From Bacteroidales bacterium (GTDB lineage Bacteria > Bacteroidota > Bacteroidia > Bacteroidales > 4484-276): 64,000 bases of DNA. The position numbers were made by a program, and so were the translations under genes. Under the pieces are notes generated by a model. The model did no database searches and was not told the DNA's origin. It saw only the letters and a program-made list of their open reading frames with translations. Positions 39,994-49,953 of this stretch are shown here, piece after piece (the first letter of the stretch is position 1; each line of letters begins with the position of its first letter). The stretch covers positions 1 to 64,000 of the forward strand of contig DASRND010000031.1 in NCBI GenBank assembly GCA_035647615.1, in the 5' to 3' direction.

Positions 39994-41613
39994 ATGGCTG
40001 AATATAAAGAAACACCGAGGCAACAGATGATCGCCATGATGTACCTGGTACTCACGGCGCTTCTCGCCTTGAATGTGTCGAAAGAAATGCTTGACGCTTT
40101 TCTGGTAGTAAACGAAAGTGTAGAGCTTACCAACGAGAACTTCACCAGCAAAATTGAAGATACATACATAGCTTTCAATAAAAAGCATTCGAATGACCCG
40201 GTGAAGGTGAAACCTTTTTTGGATAAGGCGCAGCAAGCTAAGCAGATGTCGAACGAAATGATTGCGTATGTCCAGGATATGAAATACGACCTCATTTCCC
40301 GTACTGAGAAAATATCGATAGATTCTGCAAAAGTGGTGAAGCTGTCAAAAGTTCTGAACAAAGACGATTATGACACACCTACCAACTTTTTTTTGGGTGG
40401 TAGCGAGGATGGTAGCAAAGGATATGGCAGTGAGCTGAAAAGTAAAATCGACAGTTACCGACAAAACATGCTTGATTTGCTCAGCCCCGAAGAACAAACA
40501 ATGGTAAAGCTGGGGCTGAAAACAGATGGTGAATACGAAGATGCTAATAGTAAGCCGCTCAATTGGATACAGTATAATTTTTACCATACTATTCTTGCCG
40601 CTGATGTGGCTATCCTCAACAAGATTATCTCCGAAATTTACAATGCCGAATTTGATATTGTGAAGTTTCTGTTTGACGCGGTTGATGCCAAAGACTTTAA
40701 ATATGACAGGGTTGACGCCAAAGTGCTGCCGCAAAAAGACTATGTTTTTATCGGTGATTCTTACAAAGCTGAGGTAATTGTAGCTGGCTACAGTACCACC
40801 CAGGATCCGGAAGTTTTCCTAAAGCTTGGTGTCGATTCATTGCCTCTTAGCCAGTTGGCTTCTGCACGTGTCGTTGAAGGCAAAGATGGCATAGTGAATA
40901 TTTCATTGCCAGCTAACAGCGAGGGGCTTCAAAGATATGCTGGCGTCATCAGGTTGAAAAGTGGTACCGGCGAAGTTCAGAATTATCATTTTAATAATGA
41001 GTTTACAGTGGGTCGCCCTGCCACTACCATTTCGGCTTCCAAGATGAATGTGTTTTATATTGGTGTCGATAATCCTGTTGAGATCTCTGTGCCAGGCGTC
41101 CCGATTGATCAAACCCGTGCCGAGATTAGCTTTGGAACGTTGAAACGTAGTCCTTCAGGCGACAGCTGGATTGTACACGTTGCCAAGGCGCCAACGCAAG
41201 GAAAGAGTCAGGCAACCATCAGTGTATTTATGCAGGAAAACGGGAAAACCAAGAAAATGGGCGAAACGATCTTCCGGCTTAAAAAAGTACCTGATCCCAT
41301 TGCCAAAATTGCCAACCAAACCGAAGGCAACATTAGCAAAACAGCGCTTAAATATTCGCCTACTATCGTAGCCAACATGCCCGAAGATTTCGACTTCGAT
41401 CTTAGCTTTCGTGTTGTATCCTTTGATATGGTTTACACACGTGGCGAAACGGTAATGAGAGAAACCGTTACCGGAGCCAAATTTTCAGATAAGATGTTGC
41501 AATACATCGACAATACCCGAACAGGCCAGCGCATCACTTTCGAAAAAATCATTGCACGTGGACCTGACGGTACTGATCGGCATTTGAACCCGATCAACTT
41601 AACGATAAATTAA
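39994..41613 (+). CDS. gldM: T9SS motor protein GldM/PorM
   Basis: A 539-residue protein with one N-terminal membrane helix (PRQQMIAMMYLVLTALLALNVSKE, read in parts) and a large periplasmic domain. The block MAEYKETPRQQMIAMMYLV is the family start. The periplasmic part has four beta-rich domains that reach PorK/N. It begins 36 bp after gldL and is followed 19 bp later by gldN, so all four genes look co-transcribed. Confidence 0.93.
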   Translation: MAEYKETPRQQMIAMMYLVLTALLALNVSKEMLDAFLVVNESVELTNENFTSKIEDTYIAFNKKHSNDPVKVKPFLDKAQQAKQMSNEMIAYVQDMKYDLISRTEKISIDSAKVVKLSKVLNKDDYDTPTNFFLGGSEDGSKGYGSELKSKIDSYRQNMLDLLSPEEQTMVKLGLKTDGEYEDANSKPLNWIQYNFYHTILAADVAILNKIISEIYNAEFDIVKFLFDAVDAKDFKYDRVDAKVLPQKDYVFIGDSYKAEVIVAGYSTTQDPEVFLKLGVDSLPLSQLASARVVEGKDGIVNISLPANSEGLQRYAGVIRLKSGTGEVQNYHFNNEFTVGRPATTISASKMNVFYIGVDNPVEISVPGVPIDQTRAEISFGTLKRSPSGDSWIVHVAKAPTQGKSQATISVFMQENGKTKKMGETIFRLKKVPDPIAKIANQTEGNISKTALKYSPTIVANMPEDFDFDLSFRVVSFDMVYTRGETVMRETVTGAKFSDKMLQYIDNTRTGQRITFEKIIARGPDGTDRHLNPINLTIN

Positions 41614-41632
41614 AAATTTAAAATTCAAAGAT

Positions 41633-42511
41633 ATGAACAACAGCGTTTTGAAAATTTCACTTCTCATACTGTTTTTGGCAGCCATGAGCCTGGCCAAAGC
41701 GCAACCTGCCAATCAGGTACAACTGGTCGGCAACATCCGCGACAAGGCCTATGAGCGTGTACATATCGACGACCATCAGCCTATCGCTTATCCCTATCTG
41801 CGCGAATCGGATGTGTTTTGGGAAAAACGTGTTTGGCGTGTGATTGATCTGAAAGAGAAAATCAATCAGCCGCTTTATTTTCCTGAAATTCCACAAGGAC
41901 GTTGGCGCAGCCTGATGCAGATATTGTACGATGCCCTACTTGGTGGCGAAATTACGGCCTATGAATACACATTGGCAACCGACAACTTTGAGGAGTTGAT
42001 ACCAATGACAGCCAGCCAGATGGAAGCCACACTTGCCGATACCATTACTGTTCCTGTACCCGATCCCAACGATCCTGGCAATTTTATCAACGAGCGAGTT
42101 GCGAGGGATTTCGAACCAAAATCGGTAACACGGTTTTTGGTTAAAGAAGATTGGATTTTTGATAAGCAGCGCTCCGAAATGCAGATACGCATTCTGGGTA
42201 TCTGCCCTATGCGGCCGGCGCAATTGGAAGATGGAACCTTTGCGGGATACGAAAACCTCTTCTGGCTTTACTATCCCGACATTCGCCCGCTGCTGGCTCG
42301 TTTTGAAGTGTTCAACCGCCGAAACAGTGCCAGCCGCCTCACCTACGACGAGATGTTGCTCTCTCGCCGCTTTGGCAGCTATATCGTTAAAGAAGATAAC
42401 GTCTACAATCGCGAAATTCAGGAATATGCCAAAGGTGTTGATGCACTGCTCGAAGCCGAGCGTATTAAGGAAGACATCCGCGACTTTGAAAGCGAACTTT
42501 GGGTGTATTAA
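41633..42511 (+). CDS. gldN: T9SS ring protein GldN/PorN
   Basis: A 292-residue secreted protein with a signal peptide ending AKAQP. Family blocks include DVFWEKRVWRVIDLKEKINQPLYFPE (read in parts) near residue 60, ILGICPMRPAQ near 190, and FWLYYPDIRPLLARFEVFNRRN near 212. It binds GldK to make the periplasmic ring. It ends the cluster; a terminator hairpin follows at 42564. Confidence 0.93.
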   Translation: MNNSVLKISLLILFLAAMSLAKAQPANQVQLVGNIRDKAYERVHIDDHQPIAYPYLRESDVFWEKRVWRVIDLKEKINQPLYFPEIPQGRWRSLMQILYDALLGGEITAYEYTLATDNFEELIPMTASQMEATLADTITVPVPDPNDPGNFINERVARDFEPKSVTRFLVKEDWIFDKQRSEMQIRILGICPMRPAQLEDGTFAGYENLFWLYYPDIRPLLARFEVFNRRNSASRLTYDEMLLSRRFGSYIVKEDNVYNREIQEYAKGVDALLEAERIKEDIRDFESELWVY

Positions 42512-42563
42512 GCTCAATGTGGCTACTCTGGTAGCTTTCGCTAAATTTTGATAAATCTTTACG

Positions 42564-42595
42564 AAACTCCTTGCCCTTTGCGGTGAGGAGTTTTT
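42564..42595 (+). terminator. terminator after the gldKLMN cluster
   Basis: AAACTCCT pairs with AGGAGTTT around a 14-nt loop, followed by TTTTT. It overlaps the recG promoter (-33 TTTG at 42577-42580). Confidence 0.65.
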
Positions 42596-42607
42596 GGTTT
42601 AAATTTG
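42577..42607 (+). promoter_or_regulatory. recG promoter
   Basis: TTTG at 42577-42580, exactly 19 bp, then a perfect TAAATTTG at 42600-42607. It lies 20 bp before the recG ATG and inside the preceding terminator. Confidence 0.65.
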
Positions 42608-42626
42608 CACCTTATTAATAAGCGGC

Positions 42627-44732
42627 ATGGCAGGCGATTTTTTTTCTACACCAATCGAATTCCTCAAAGGCGTCGGGCCTGTGCGTGCTGAATTACTCCG
42701 CAAAGAGCTTGACATCCACACCTTCGAGCAACTGCTTCATTATTTTCCATTTAGATACATAGACCGGAGCCAATTCCTGCTGATCAGCGACATTGACAGC
42801 GAGGAAGTGTGGATTCAGATAAAGGGGCGCATCAGTCAGCTCAGGGAAACAGGAACAGGCCGTGCCCGCCGTCTTACCGGGGTGTTTACAGATAGTAGCG
42901 GAAGTGTCGGGTTGGTTTGGTTTCAGGGCGTTAGGTGGGTGAAAGAAAAAATAAAACCCAATCTGGAATATGTTGCCTTTGGAAAACCTACGCTCTTTAA
43001 CGGGCAGTGGCAGTTGGCGCATCCCGAAATAGAAGCTGTAATCGATTTGGAAGCCGGGCCGGGAGCCACATTGCAGCCGGTGTACAACTCTGGTGAAAAG
43101 CTTCGTCAGCGTGGCCTCGACAGTCGCGGGCTGGCGCGCCTGACGCGCACATTGGTGTCGATGATCGCTGAGCCAATGCCCGAAACATTACCCAAAACCA
43201 TCATCGATCGTCTGCGCCTGATTTCCGGCCACGATGCTTTGATAAACATCCATCATCCATCTGATCAAAAAATTCTCGACAGGTCCATCGCACGGCTGAA
43301 ATTTGAGGAGCTGTTTTATATTCAGTTGCTTTTGCTACGGCAGAAATTCATGCGCTCCCATTTCACCCGAGGACATTCCTTTAAGGTGGTGGGCGATCAT
43401 TTTAACAACTTTTTTCATCACTATCTTCCTTTCGAGCTTACCGACGCACAAAAGCGCGTCATCCGTGAGATACGTGCCGATATGGGAACGGGCCGCCAGA
43501 TGAATCGTCTTTTACAGGGAGATGTGGGCAGCGGCAAAACGCTGGTGGCGCTGATGTGCATGCTTATCGCCATCGACAATGGTTTTCAGTGCGCACTGAT
43601 GGCGCCTACTGAAATATTGGCGCAGCAGCATCTTGCTACCTTGCAGCGCTTTCTTAAAGATTTACCGTTGGAAGTAAAACTGCTCACAGGTTCCGTTAAG
43701 ACTGCTGCCCGCAAAGTGATTCATGAAAATCTCGAATCTGGTCAGCTTAATATCCTTGTCGGGACGCATGCTTTGATAGAAGATACAGTGGTGTTTCATA
43801 ACCTGGGGCTGGTGGTCATCGACGAGCAGCATCGCTTTGGTGTGGAGCAGCGCGCACGGCTTTGGAAAAAAAATGACATTGCTCCGCACGTGCTGGTGAT
43901 GACGGCCACGCCCATACCACGCACGCTGGCCATGACTGTGTATGGCGACCTCGACACTTCGGTAATAGATGAGCTGCCGCCGGGAAGAAAGCCCGTTAAG
44001 ACGGTGCATTATTTTGATAACAAACGGGCGCAGCTTTTCAACTTTATGCGGCAGCAAATTGCTGAAGGGCTTCAGATTTATGTGGTCTATCCGTTGATAC
44101 ATGAATCGGAAACACTCGATTTGAAAGATTTGATGGACGGCTATGACAGCATTACCCGTTCTTTTCCGTTGCCGGAATATGCAGTGAGTATTCTACATGG
44201 CCAGATGAAACCCGCCGACAAAGATTATGAGATGCAACGCTTCGTGTGTGGCGAAACGCAGATAATGGTGGCTACTACTGTGATAGAAGTAGGCGTGGAT
44301 GTGCCCAACGCTTCGGTGATGGTGATAGAAAATGCCGAACGGTTTGGGCTTTCACAGCTTCACCAGTTGCGTGGCAGGGTGGGGCGCGGCGCCGATCAGT
44401 CATTCTGCATTCTGATGAGTGGCTACAAACTTTCCAAAGAAGGCAAGCTGCGTTTGAAAACCATGGTGGATACCAACAACGGCTTTGAGATTGCCGAAGT
44501 TGACATGCGGCTGCGTGGCCCCGGCGATATGCATGGCACGCGGCAAAGCGGTGTTCTCGAGCTTAAAATTGCTGATCTTATCAAAGACGAAAAAATATTG
44601 CGCTACGCCCGCGACCTGGCCACCGAAATTCTCACTGATGACCCACAACTGCAAAAAGCTGAAAACGCCATCCTTTCCACACAGCTTTTTCAATTACAGA
44701 AACATCGACACGACTGGAGCCGCATTAGTTGA
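42627..44732 (+). CDS. recG: ATP-dependent DNA helicase RecG
   Basis: A 701-residue RecG. The N-terminal wedge (OB-fold) domain is about residues 60-165, with Walker A GDVGSGKT near 298, DEQHRFG (box II), MTATPIPRTLA (III), TTVIEVGVDVPNA (V) and QLRGRVGRG (VI). It remodels stalled replication forks and Holliday junctions. It has its own promoter and ends before a heptamer repeat array. Confidence 0.95.
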   Translation: MAGDFFSTPIEFLKGVGPVRAELLRKELDIHTFEQLLHYFPFRYIDRSQFLLISDIDSEEVWIQIKGRISQLRETGTGRARRLTGVFTDSSGSVGLVWFQGVRWVKEKIKPNLEYVAFGKPTLFNGQWQLAHPEIEAVIDLEAGPGATLQPVYNSGEKLRQRGLDSRGLARLTRTLVSMIAEPMPETLPKTIIDRLRLISGHDALINIHHPSDQKILDRSIARLKFEELFYIQLLLLRQKFMRSHFTRGHSFKVVGDHFNNFFHHYLPFELTDAQKRVIREIRADMGTGRQMNRLLQGDVGSGKTLVALMCMLIAIDNGFQCALMAPTEILAQQHLATLQRFLKDLPLEVKLLTGSVKTAARKVIHENLESGQLNILVGTHALIEDTVVFHNLGLVVIDEQHRFGVEQRARLWKKNDIAPHVLVMTATPIPRTLAMTVYGDLDTSVIDELPPGRKPVKTVHYFDNKRAQLFNFMRQQIAEGLQIYVVYPLIHESETLDLKDLMDGYDSITRSFPLPEYAVSILHGQMKPADKDYEMQRFVCGETQIMVATTVIEVGVDVPNASVMVIENAERFGLSQLHQLRGRVGRGADQSFCILMSGYKLSKEGKLRLKTMVDTNNGFEIAEVDMRLRGPGDMHGTRQSGVLELKIADLIKDEKILRYARDLATEILTDDPQLQKAENAILSTQLFQLQKHRHDWSRIS

Positions 44733-44742
44733 GCCGGAAATC

Positions 44743-44819
44743 CAGTCCTCAGTCCTCAGTCCTCAGTCCTCAGTCTTCAGTCTTCAGTTCCCGGTCTTCA
44801 GTTCCCAGTCGGCAGCAGG
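44743..44819 (+). repeat. heptamer tandem repeat, 11 units
   Basis: Eleven 7-bp units in exact register: CAGTCCT four times, CAGTCTT twice, then CAGTTCC, CGGTCTT, CAGTTCC, CAGTCGG, CAGCAGG. It fills the space between the recG stop and the pheT promoter. Related arrays are at 6347-6374 and 58359-58386. Confidence 0.9.
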
Positions 44820-44908
44820 GAAGATAGTTCACCAGCAGCACTCTTCCTTTCTTGCGCCACGCGCCCTGCTTAAATCTATCGAAATTCAAAAGTACCAGCC
44901 CATTTTAT

Positions 44909-44916
44909 TACTTTTG
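44909..44916 (+). promoter_or_regulatory. -7 box of pheT
   Basis: A perfect TACTTTTG followed by GCACC, 30 bp before the ATG at 44946. Confidence 0.5.
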
Positions 44917-44945
44917 CACCTTTTATTACTAATCGCTAAAATTGT

Positions 44946-47414
44946 ATGAAGATTTCTTATAACTGGCTGAAGGAGCATGTAGATGTCGATCTGGCACCGG
45001 AGGAGATAGCCGAAATTTTAACCGACACCGGACTGGAAGTGGAGGGTTTTGAAAAAATAGAAACCATTCCTGGCGGGTTGGCTGGTGTAGTTATCGGCGA
45101 GGTGATGACCTGCCACAAACATCCCGATGCCGATAAACTAAGTGTAACCACCGTGAATGTCGGTGGTGAGCGCTTGCTGCCAATAGTTTGTGGAGCGCCC
45201 AATGTGCAGGCCGGTCAGAAAGTGCTCGTGGCCACCACCGGCACCACATTGCCCACCAGCGACGGGAAATCGTTTGAGATAAAAAAAGCAAAGATCAGAG
45301 GAGAAGTTTCCGAAGGGATGATTTGTGCCGAAGATGAGCTGGGGATAGGTGAGTCGCACGAAGGGATTATGGTGCTTCCCCCGGAGGCAGAGGTTGGCAC
45401 ACTGGCAAAGGAATATTTCAACATCACCGACGATTATGTTTTTGAGATTGGCCTCACGCCAAACCGAAATGACGCAATGGGGCACGTGGGTGTGGCGCGC
45501 GATCTGATTGCAGCGCTCAACTTTATGCATCCGCACGAAGACCCGAAACAACTTTTCATCGCCTGCACCGATAGTTTTAAGGTGGAGAATGAAAATTTAA
45601 ATATCGAAATCCAGATTGATGATCCCGAGGCATGTCCGCGCTATTCTGGCGTTACCATGACCAACGTTAAGGTGCAGCCTTCGCCCGACTGGCTTAAGAA
45701 TTATCTGCTCGCCATTGGGCTGCGACCCATCAACAATCTGGTGGACATCAGCAATTTTGTGCTTTACGAAACCGGCCATCCGACACATTTTTTTGATGCT
45801 GATAAAATTGCCGGCAAGAAGGTCATCGTGAAAAAACTCCCGGAAGGAATCAGGTTCACTACGCTCGACGAGGTGGAACGCACCTTGTCGGGAAATGATC
45901 TAATGATTTGTGATGCCAACGGAGGCATGTGCATGGCAGGGATTTATGGCGGCCTCGATTCGGGAGTGACGGAGCAAACGCGAAATATCTTTATCGAAAG
46001 CGCCTTTTTCGATCCGAAAACCATCCGCAAAACGGCGCGGCTGCATGCGATGAACACCGATTCTTCTTTCCGCTTCGAGCGGGGTGTCGATCCCAATGCA
46101 ACGCTATGCGTTTTGCGCCGGGCTGCTATGCTGGTGAAAGCGCTGGCCGGCGGCGAAGTGTCGTCGCAGGTTAAAGATTTTTACCCCGAGCCGGTGGAGC
46201 CTTTGCAAATTCCAATGACCTATAAAAATATCAATCGCCTCATTGGCATCAGCATCGACCACGAAAGTATCCGCGACATCCTGACGTTTCTCGAAATGGA
46301 AATCATCAGCCATGACGACGAAGGCTTTACGGTAGAAGTGCCCACCTACAGATCGGAGGTTACGCGCGAAGCCGACATAGTGGAGGAGGTGTTGCGTATT
46401 TATGGCTACAATAACATTCCTTTTCCTGATCAGTTGCGGGTTTCTCTCTCGTCGGTGCCTCAGCCCGACAGGGAACATATTCAGGAGTTGACGGGCGATT
46501 TTTTGAGCGACAATGGCTTCAGAGAGATTATTAACAACTCGCTCACGCGTGCGGCATACATCTCGCGGTTTGATTTCGTGCAGGAAGCCAGCGCAGTAAA
46601 AATCAATAATCCCCTGAGCAACGACCTGGGTGTGATGCGACAAACCTTGCTGCTTTCAGGATTGGAAAGCATTCTTTATAATCTTAATCATAAAAATCAT
46701 GACCTGAAATTTTATGAGTTTGGAAAGATTTATTTGCAAAATCCTGAAGATCAAAGTAAGAATGTAACCAAAAAATACAATGAGCAACAGCATTTGGCAC
46801 TCTTTATTACCGGACAGTTGTATCCCGAAAACTGGCATGCATCGCAGCAGCCGGTTGACGTTTATCTGCTTCGTTCGTATGTAGAGGGCATCCTGCGTCA
46901 GCTGAATATTTCAGTGGAAAATTTGACAACTTCGCCAGCTAAAGCCACTTATTTTGAAACAGGACTTCAACTTGAATCCAACGGAAGAAGTGTGGTGGAA
47001 TTTGGAATAATCAAACGCTCCATTTTGCAGCACTTCGATATCCGGCAGCCTGTTTTTTATGCTGATTTCGATTGGGAACTTGTTTTGACAATGCTGAAAA
47101 ATCATCAGATTAAATACCAGCCAGTGCCAAAATTCCCGGAGGTACGCCGCGACCTGGCGCTGCTGGTTGACGAAAATGTGACTTTTGCAGAATTAAGAAA
47201 AATAGCTTTGAATACCGAAAGAAGCATATTGCAGCACGTCGGCCTTTTCGACGTGTACGAAGGTGAGAAAATCCCTAAAGGCAAAAAATCGTACGCCATG
47301 AGTTTTGCTTTGCAGGACGAGCGTCGCACCCTTACCGATAAAATCATCGACAAAACGATGAACCGCATTGCCGATGCATTAAAGCAAAAAACCGGCGCAG
47401 AGCTTAGGAAATAA
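44946..47414 (+). CDS. pheT: phenylalanyl-tRNA synthetase beta subunit
   Basis: An 822-residue PheT. The N-terminal tRNA-binding OB domain is seen in VIGEVMTCHKHPDADKLSV (about residues 45-63), followed by B3/B4 editing regions (RYSGVTMTNVKV, RFERGVDPNATL), B5, the core synthetase-like domain, and a C-terminal FDX-ACB anticodon-binding domain (FPEVRRDLALLVDE near 725). The pheS partner is not in the window. A bidirectional terminator follows. Confidence 0.96.
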   Translation: MKISYNWLKEHVDVDLAPEEIAEILTDTGLEVEGFEKIETIPGGLAGVVIGEVMTCHKHPDADKLSVTTVNVGGERLLPIVCGAPNVQAGQKVLVATTGTTLPTSDGKSFEIKKAKIRGEVSEGMICAEDELGIGESHEGIMVLPPEAEVGTLAKEYFNITDDYVFEIGLTPNRNDAMGHVGVARDLIAALNFMHPHEDPKQLFIACTDSFKVENENLNIEIQIDDPEACPRYSGVTMTNVKVQPSPDWLKNYLLAIGLRPINNLVDISNFVLYETGHPTHFFDADKIAGKKVIVKKLPEGIRFTTLDEVERTLSGNDLMICDANGGMCMAGIYGGLDSGVTEQTRNIFIESAFFDPKTIRKTARLHAMNTDSSFRFERGVDPNATLCVLRRAAMLVKALAGGEVSSQVKDFYPEPVEPLQIPMTYKNINRLIGISIDHESIRDILTFLEMEIISHDDEGFTVEVPTYRSEVTREADIVEEVLRIYGYNNIPFPDQLRVSLSSVPQPDREHIQELTGDFLSDNGFREIINNSLTRAAYISRFDFVQEASAVKINNPLSNDLGVMRQTLLLSGLESILYNLNHKNHDLKFYEFGKIYLQNPEDQSKNVTKKYNEQQHLALFITGQLYPENWHASQQPVDVYLLRSYVEGILRQLNISVENLTTSPAKATYFETGLQLESNGRSVVEFGIIKRSILQHFDIRQPVFYADFDWELVLTMLKNHQIKYQPVPKFPEVRRDLALLVDENVTFAELRKIALNTERSILQHVGLFDVYEGEKIPKGKKSYAMSFALQDERRTLTDKIIDKTMNRIADALKQKTGAELRK

Positions 47415-47493
47415 CCAGCAAAGGACTATAAAGAGAGGCTTTCCTAACTAACCCCGGACTTAAGGCAGGGGATAAAAGGCTGCAATATTTCAG

Positions 47494-47546
47494 TGGGCTT
47501 TAGCCCATAAAAAAACCCACACGTCAATCGGCGGTGGGTTTTTTTA
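47494..47546. terminator. palindrome plus bidirectional terminator
   Basis: A 14-bp palindrome TGGGCTTTAGCCCA (47494-47507), then A-run, ACCCAC (47515-47520) pairing with GTGGGT (47534-47539), and a T-run. It lies between the convergent genes pheT and sppA. Confidence 0.8.
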
Positions 47547-47574
47547 TTACGCTACAGCGTAATGGATTTCTGTT

Positions 47575-49350
47575 TTAATTGATGTAAACATCGAATGGCA
47601 TGCGCATCTGTGCGCCGGTAGTGTTTTGCCAATATTTCATGTATTGATAGAGACGGTAATTATCGCCAAGCTCACTTTTAATTTTTGCATCAATCCGGGT
47701 GCTGCCTGTCAGCTCGTCGATAATTTGCTGGAACGGGTCTTTCTGCTCGGGATATTCTTTTATCGACCATGTTTCTAATCCTGCGAGCGAAATGGCTTCG
47801 TTGATAGCTTCTTCCATGCCGCCAATCTCATCCACCAATCCAATGCGCAAAGCATCGCTGCCCGACCATACGCGTCCCTGACCGATTTCATCCACAGCCT
47901 CCCAGGTCATGCCGCGGCCATCGGCCACATGCTGTACAAAGGTGGAATAGATGTCTTCGATGGATTCTAAAATCACATCATGCTGAAACGGTGTGAGCGG
48001 ACGCATGGGCGTCATCATATCGGCGTTTTCGTGTGTTTTCACGTAGTCGAAGGTGATGCCCAGTTTGTTGCGCATGGTATTTTGCAGGTTAGGAACCATC
48101 CCCAGCACGCCAATGGATCCGGTGATGGTGGTAGCGTCGGCGTAGATTTTGTCGGCTGCACAGGAGATATAATATCCGCCCGAAGCAGCCACATTGCCCA
48201 TGGAGACGACAAAAGGTTTTTCCGCTGCAGCAAGTTTCACTTCACGCCAGATGACGTCGGAAGCCAACGCACTGCCGCCCGGAGAATTTACACGCATCAC
48301 AATGGCTTTTACTTTATCGTCTTTTCGTGCGAGGCGGATGGCTTTGCTGATGCGTTCTGATCCGATGGTCAAGTCGTCGCCATTGCCGCTGTTGATCTCT
48401 CCGATGGCATAAATTACAGCAACGCGGTTTTTACGATCGATTTTCGGACTATCAGGATCGGCAGCGTCACTATATTTGGCAAGCGACACCGTTTTGATAT
48501 CGTCGTCATCTTTCAATCCCAATCGGCCTTTGAGGATGTTTAGTACCTCATCTTTGTACACCAGCGCATCTACAAAATGATATTCCAATGCATCTTTGGC
48601 GGTACGAAGGCGATAATTTTCGGCTATATCATTGAGTTGCTCTACCGGCAGGCTGCGTGAATCGGATATGCCGCCCGATATGCGTGTCCAAACCGCATCA
48701 AGGATTGCCTTCATTTGTTCGCGGCTTTCGTCGCTCATCTTCTCCAGCAAAAAAGGCTCTACAGCACTTTTATATTTCCCGTGGCGGATGATCTGCATCT
48801 CGGCATCGAGCTTTTCGAGTGTTCCTTTAAAAAACATTGCTTCGGAATATAGCCCTCTAAAATCCACACCACCTTCGGGATTAAGATAAATGGTGTCGGC
48901 GGTGCTGGCCAGATAATATGAGCTTTGCGAATATCCCTCGCTGTAGGCCAGGATAAATTTCCCTGACTTCTTAAATTCCAGAAGTGCATTACGCACCTCT
49001 TCCACGGTGGCCATGCCAGCTTGCATGCTGGTGAGGTCGAGATAAATTCCTTTGATGTTGGAATCGCGGGAGGCTTTATCCAGATTTTTGAGGATGTCGT
49101 TAAGACCAATGGATTTACTAAAATCCATCGCTCCGAAATTGAAACTAGAAAAAGGGTTGTTCGAGGTACGGTCGATCAACGCTGCGTCGAACTCGATGTG
49201 CAAAAGGCTGTTTTCAGCTACCTTTGTTTCCTGCGATTGCATCATAGCCGTCAGGCCGGAGATCATTCCCAGAAAAACGAAAAACATGATCACTGACATG
49301 ATCAAAAACCCCAGCATTGAGGCAAACATAAATTTGAAAAATTCTTTCAT
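47575..49350 (-). CDS. sppA: signal peptide peptidase SppA, long form
   Basis: A 591-residue SppA of the 67-kDa type with two tandem ClpP-like domains. An N-terminal membrane helix lies at about residues 5-35. The catalytic Lys is in RHGKYKSAVEPF (about residue 205) and the Ser in NVAASGGYYISCAADKI (about 390), preceded by VNSPGGSALASDVIWRE. It degrades signal peptides after cleavage. A single gene, divergent from folK across 86 bp. Confidence 0.93.
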   Translation of the reverse strand: MKEFFKFMFASMLGFLIMSVIMFFVFLGMISGLTAMMQSQETKVAENSLLHIEFDAALIDRTSNNPFSSFNFGAMDFSKSIGLNDILKNLDKASRDSNIKGIYLDLTSMQAGMATVEEVRNALLEFKKSGKFILAYSEGYSQSSYYLASTADTIYLNPEGGVDFRGLYSEAMFFKGTLEKLDAEMQIIRHGKYKSAVEPFLLEKMSDESREQMKAILDAVWTRISGGISDSRSLPVEQLNDIAENYRLRTAKDALEYHFVDALVYKDEVLNILKGRLGLKDDDDIKTVSLAKYSDAADPDSPKIDRKNRVAVIYAIGEINSGNGDDLTIGSERISKAIRLARKDDKVKAIVMRVNSPGGSALASDVIWREVKLAAAEKPFVVSMGNVAASGGYYISCAADKIYADATTITGSIGVLGMVPNLQNTMRNKLGITFDYVKTHENADMMTPMRPLTPFQHDVILESIEDIYSTFVQHVADGRGMTWEAVDEIGQGRVWSGSDALRIGLVDEIGGMEEAINEAISLAGLETWSIKEYPEQKDPFQQIIDELTGSTRIDAKIKSELGDNYRLYQYMKYWQNTTGAQMRMPFDVYIN

Positions 49351-49406
49351 AACATATAATTTTAGGTGAGGCTACAAATATGCGAATTTCTTTCGGAAAA
49401 GAACCC

Positions 49407-49414
49407 TATTTTTG
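49407..49414 (+). promoter_or_regulatory. -7 box before folK
   Basis: A perfect TATTTTTG 23 bp before the ATG at 49437. Confidence 0.45.
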
Positions 49415-49436
49415 AATCTTCTAATTTGTACAGGTT

Positions 49437-49949
49437 ATGATGCACGAAAGTTATTTACTGCTGGGCAGCAATCAGGGGAACAGGGAGCAAAATATCATAA
49501 AAGCGATAAGAGCAATTGCGCAGCAGGCTGGCATCATCAGTAAAATGTCGTCGTTGTACCAGTCGCAGCCCTGGGGTTTTAATGCCGAAAAAGATTTTTA
49601 TAATCTGGCGCTCCTGCTGCAAACACCTCACGAACCACATGCATTGTTAAACATTCTGCTGGAGATAGAAAAATCAATCGGGCGGGTTAGGAATGACAAG
49701 CCGGGCTACAACTCGCGCATCATCGACATCGATATTTTATTTTACGACCAGTTGATAATGGAATCGCCGGTACTTATCCTGCCGCATCCGCGCATTCACG
49801 GACGTCGGTTTGTGCTTGCGCCAATGATGGAGCTGGATATGGATTACAAACATCCCATTTCGGGTAAGTCTGTTTTGCATATGCTAATGTTTTGTGAAGA
49901 CTATTCTAAAGTAGAAAAAATTAAAGAATTGAAGAATATTTTTGATTGA
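49437..49949 (+). CDS. folK: HPPK, 6-hydroxymethyldihydropterin pyrophosphokinase
   Basis: A 170-residue FolK: LLGSNQGNREQNI (residues 7-19), YQSQPWGFNAEKDFYNLAL, and the metal/ATP motif RIIDIDILFYDQ followed by LPHPRIHGRRFVLAPM. It makes the pyrophosphorylated pterin for dihydropteroate synthase. It overlaps the next gene if that uses TTG at 49942. The pterin pathway link to folE (22.8 kb) is functional, not positional. Confidence 0.95.
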   Translation: MMHESYLLLGSNQGNREQNIIKAIRAIAQQAGIISKMSSLYQSQPWGFNAEKDFYNLALLLQTPHEPHALLNILLEIEKSIGRVRNDKPGYNSRIIDIDILFYDQLIMESPVLILPHPRIHGRRFVLAPMMELDMDYKHPISGKSVLHMLMFCEDYSKVEKIKELKNIFD

Positions 49950-49953
49950 TACA

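Noticed and set aside
44743..44819. Possible CRISPR array
   Set aside because: The repeats are 7 bp and contiguous with no unique spacers, and no cas gene is in the window.
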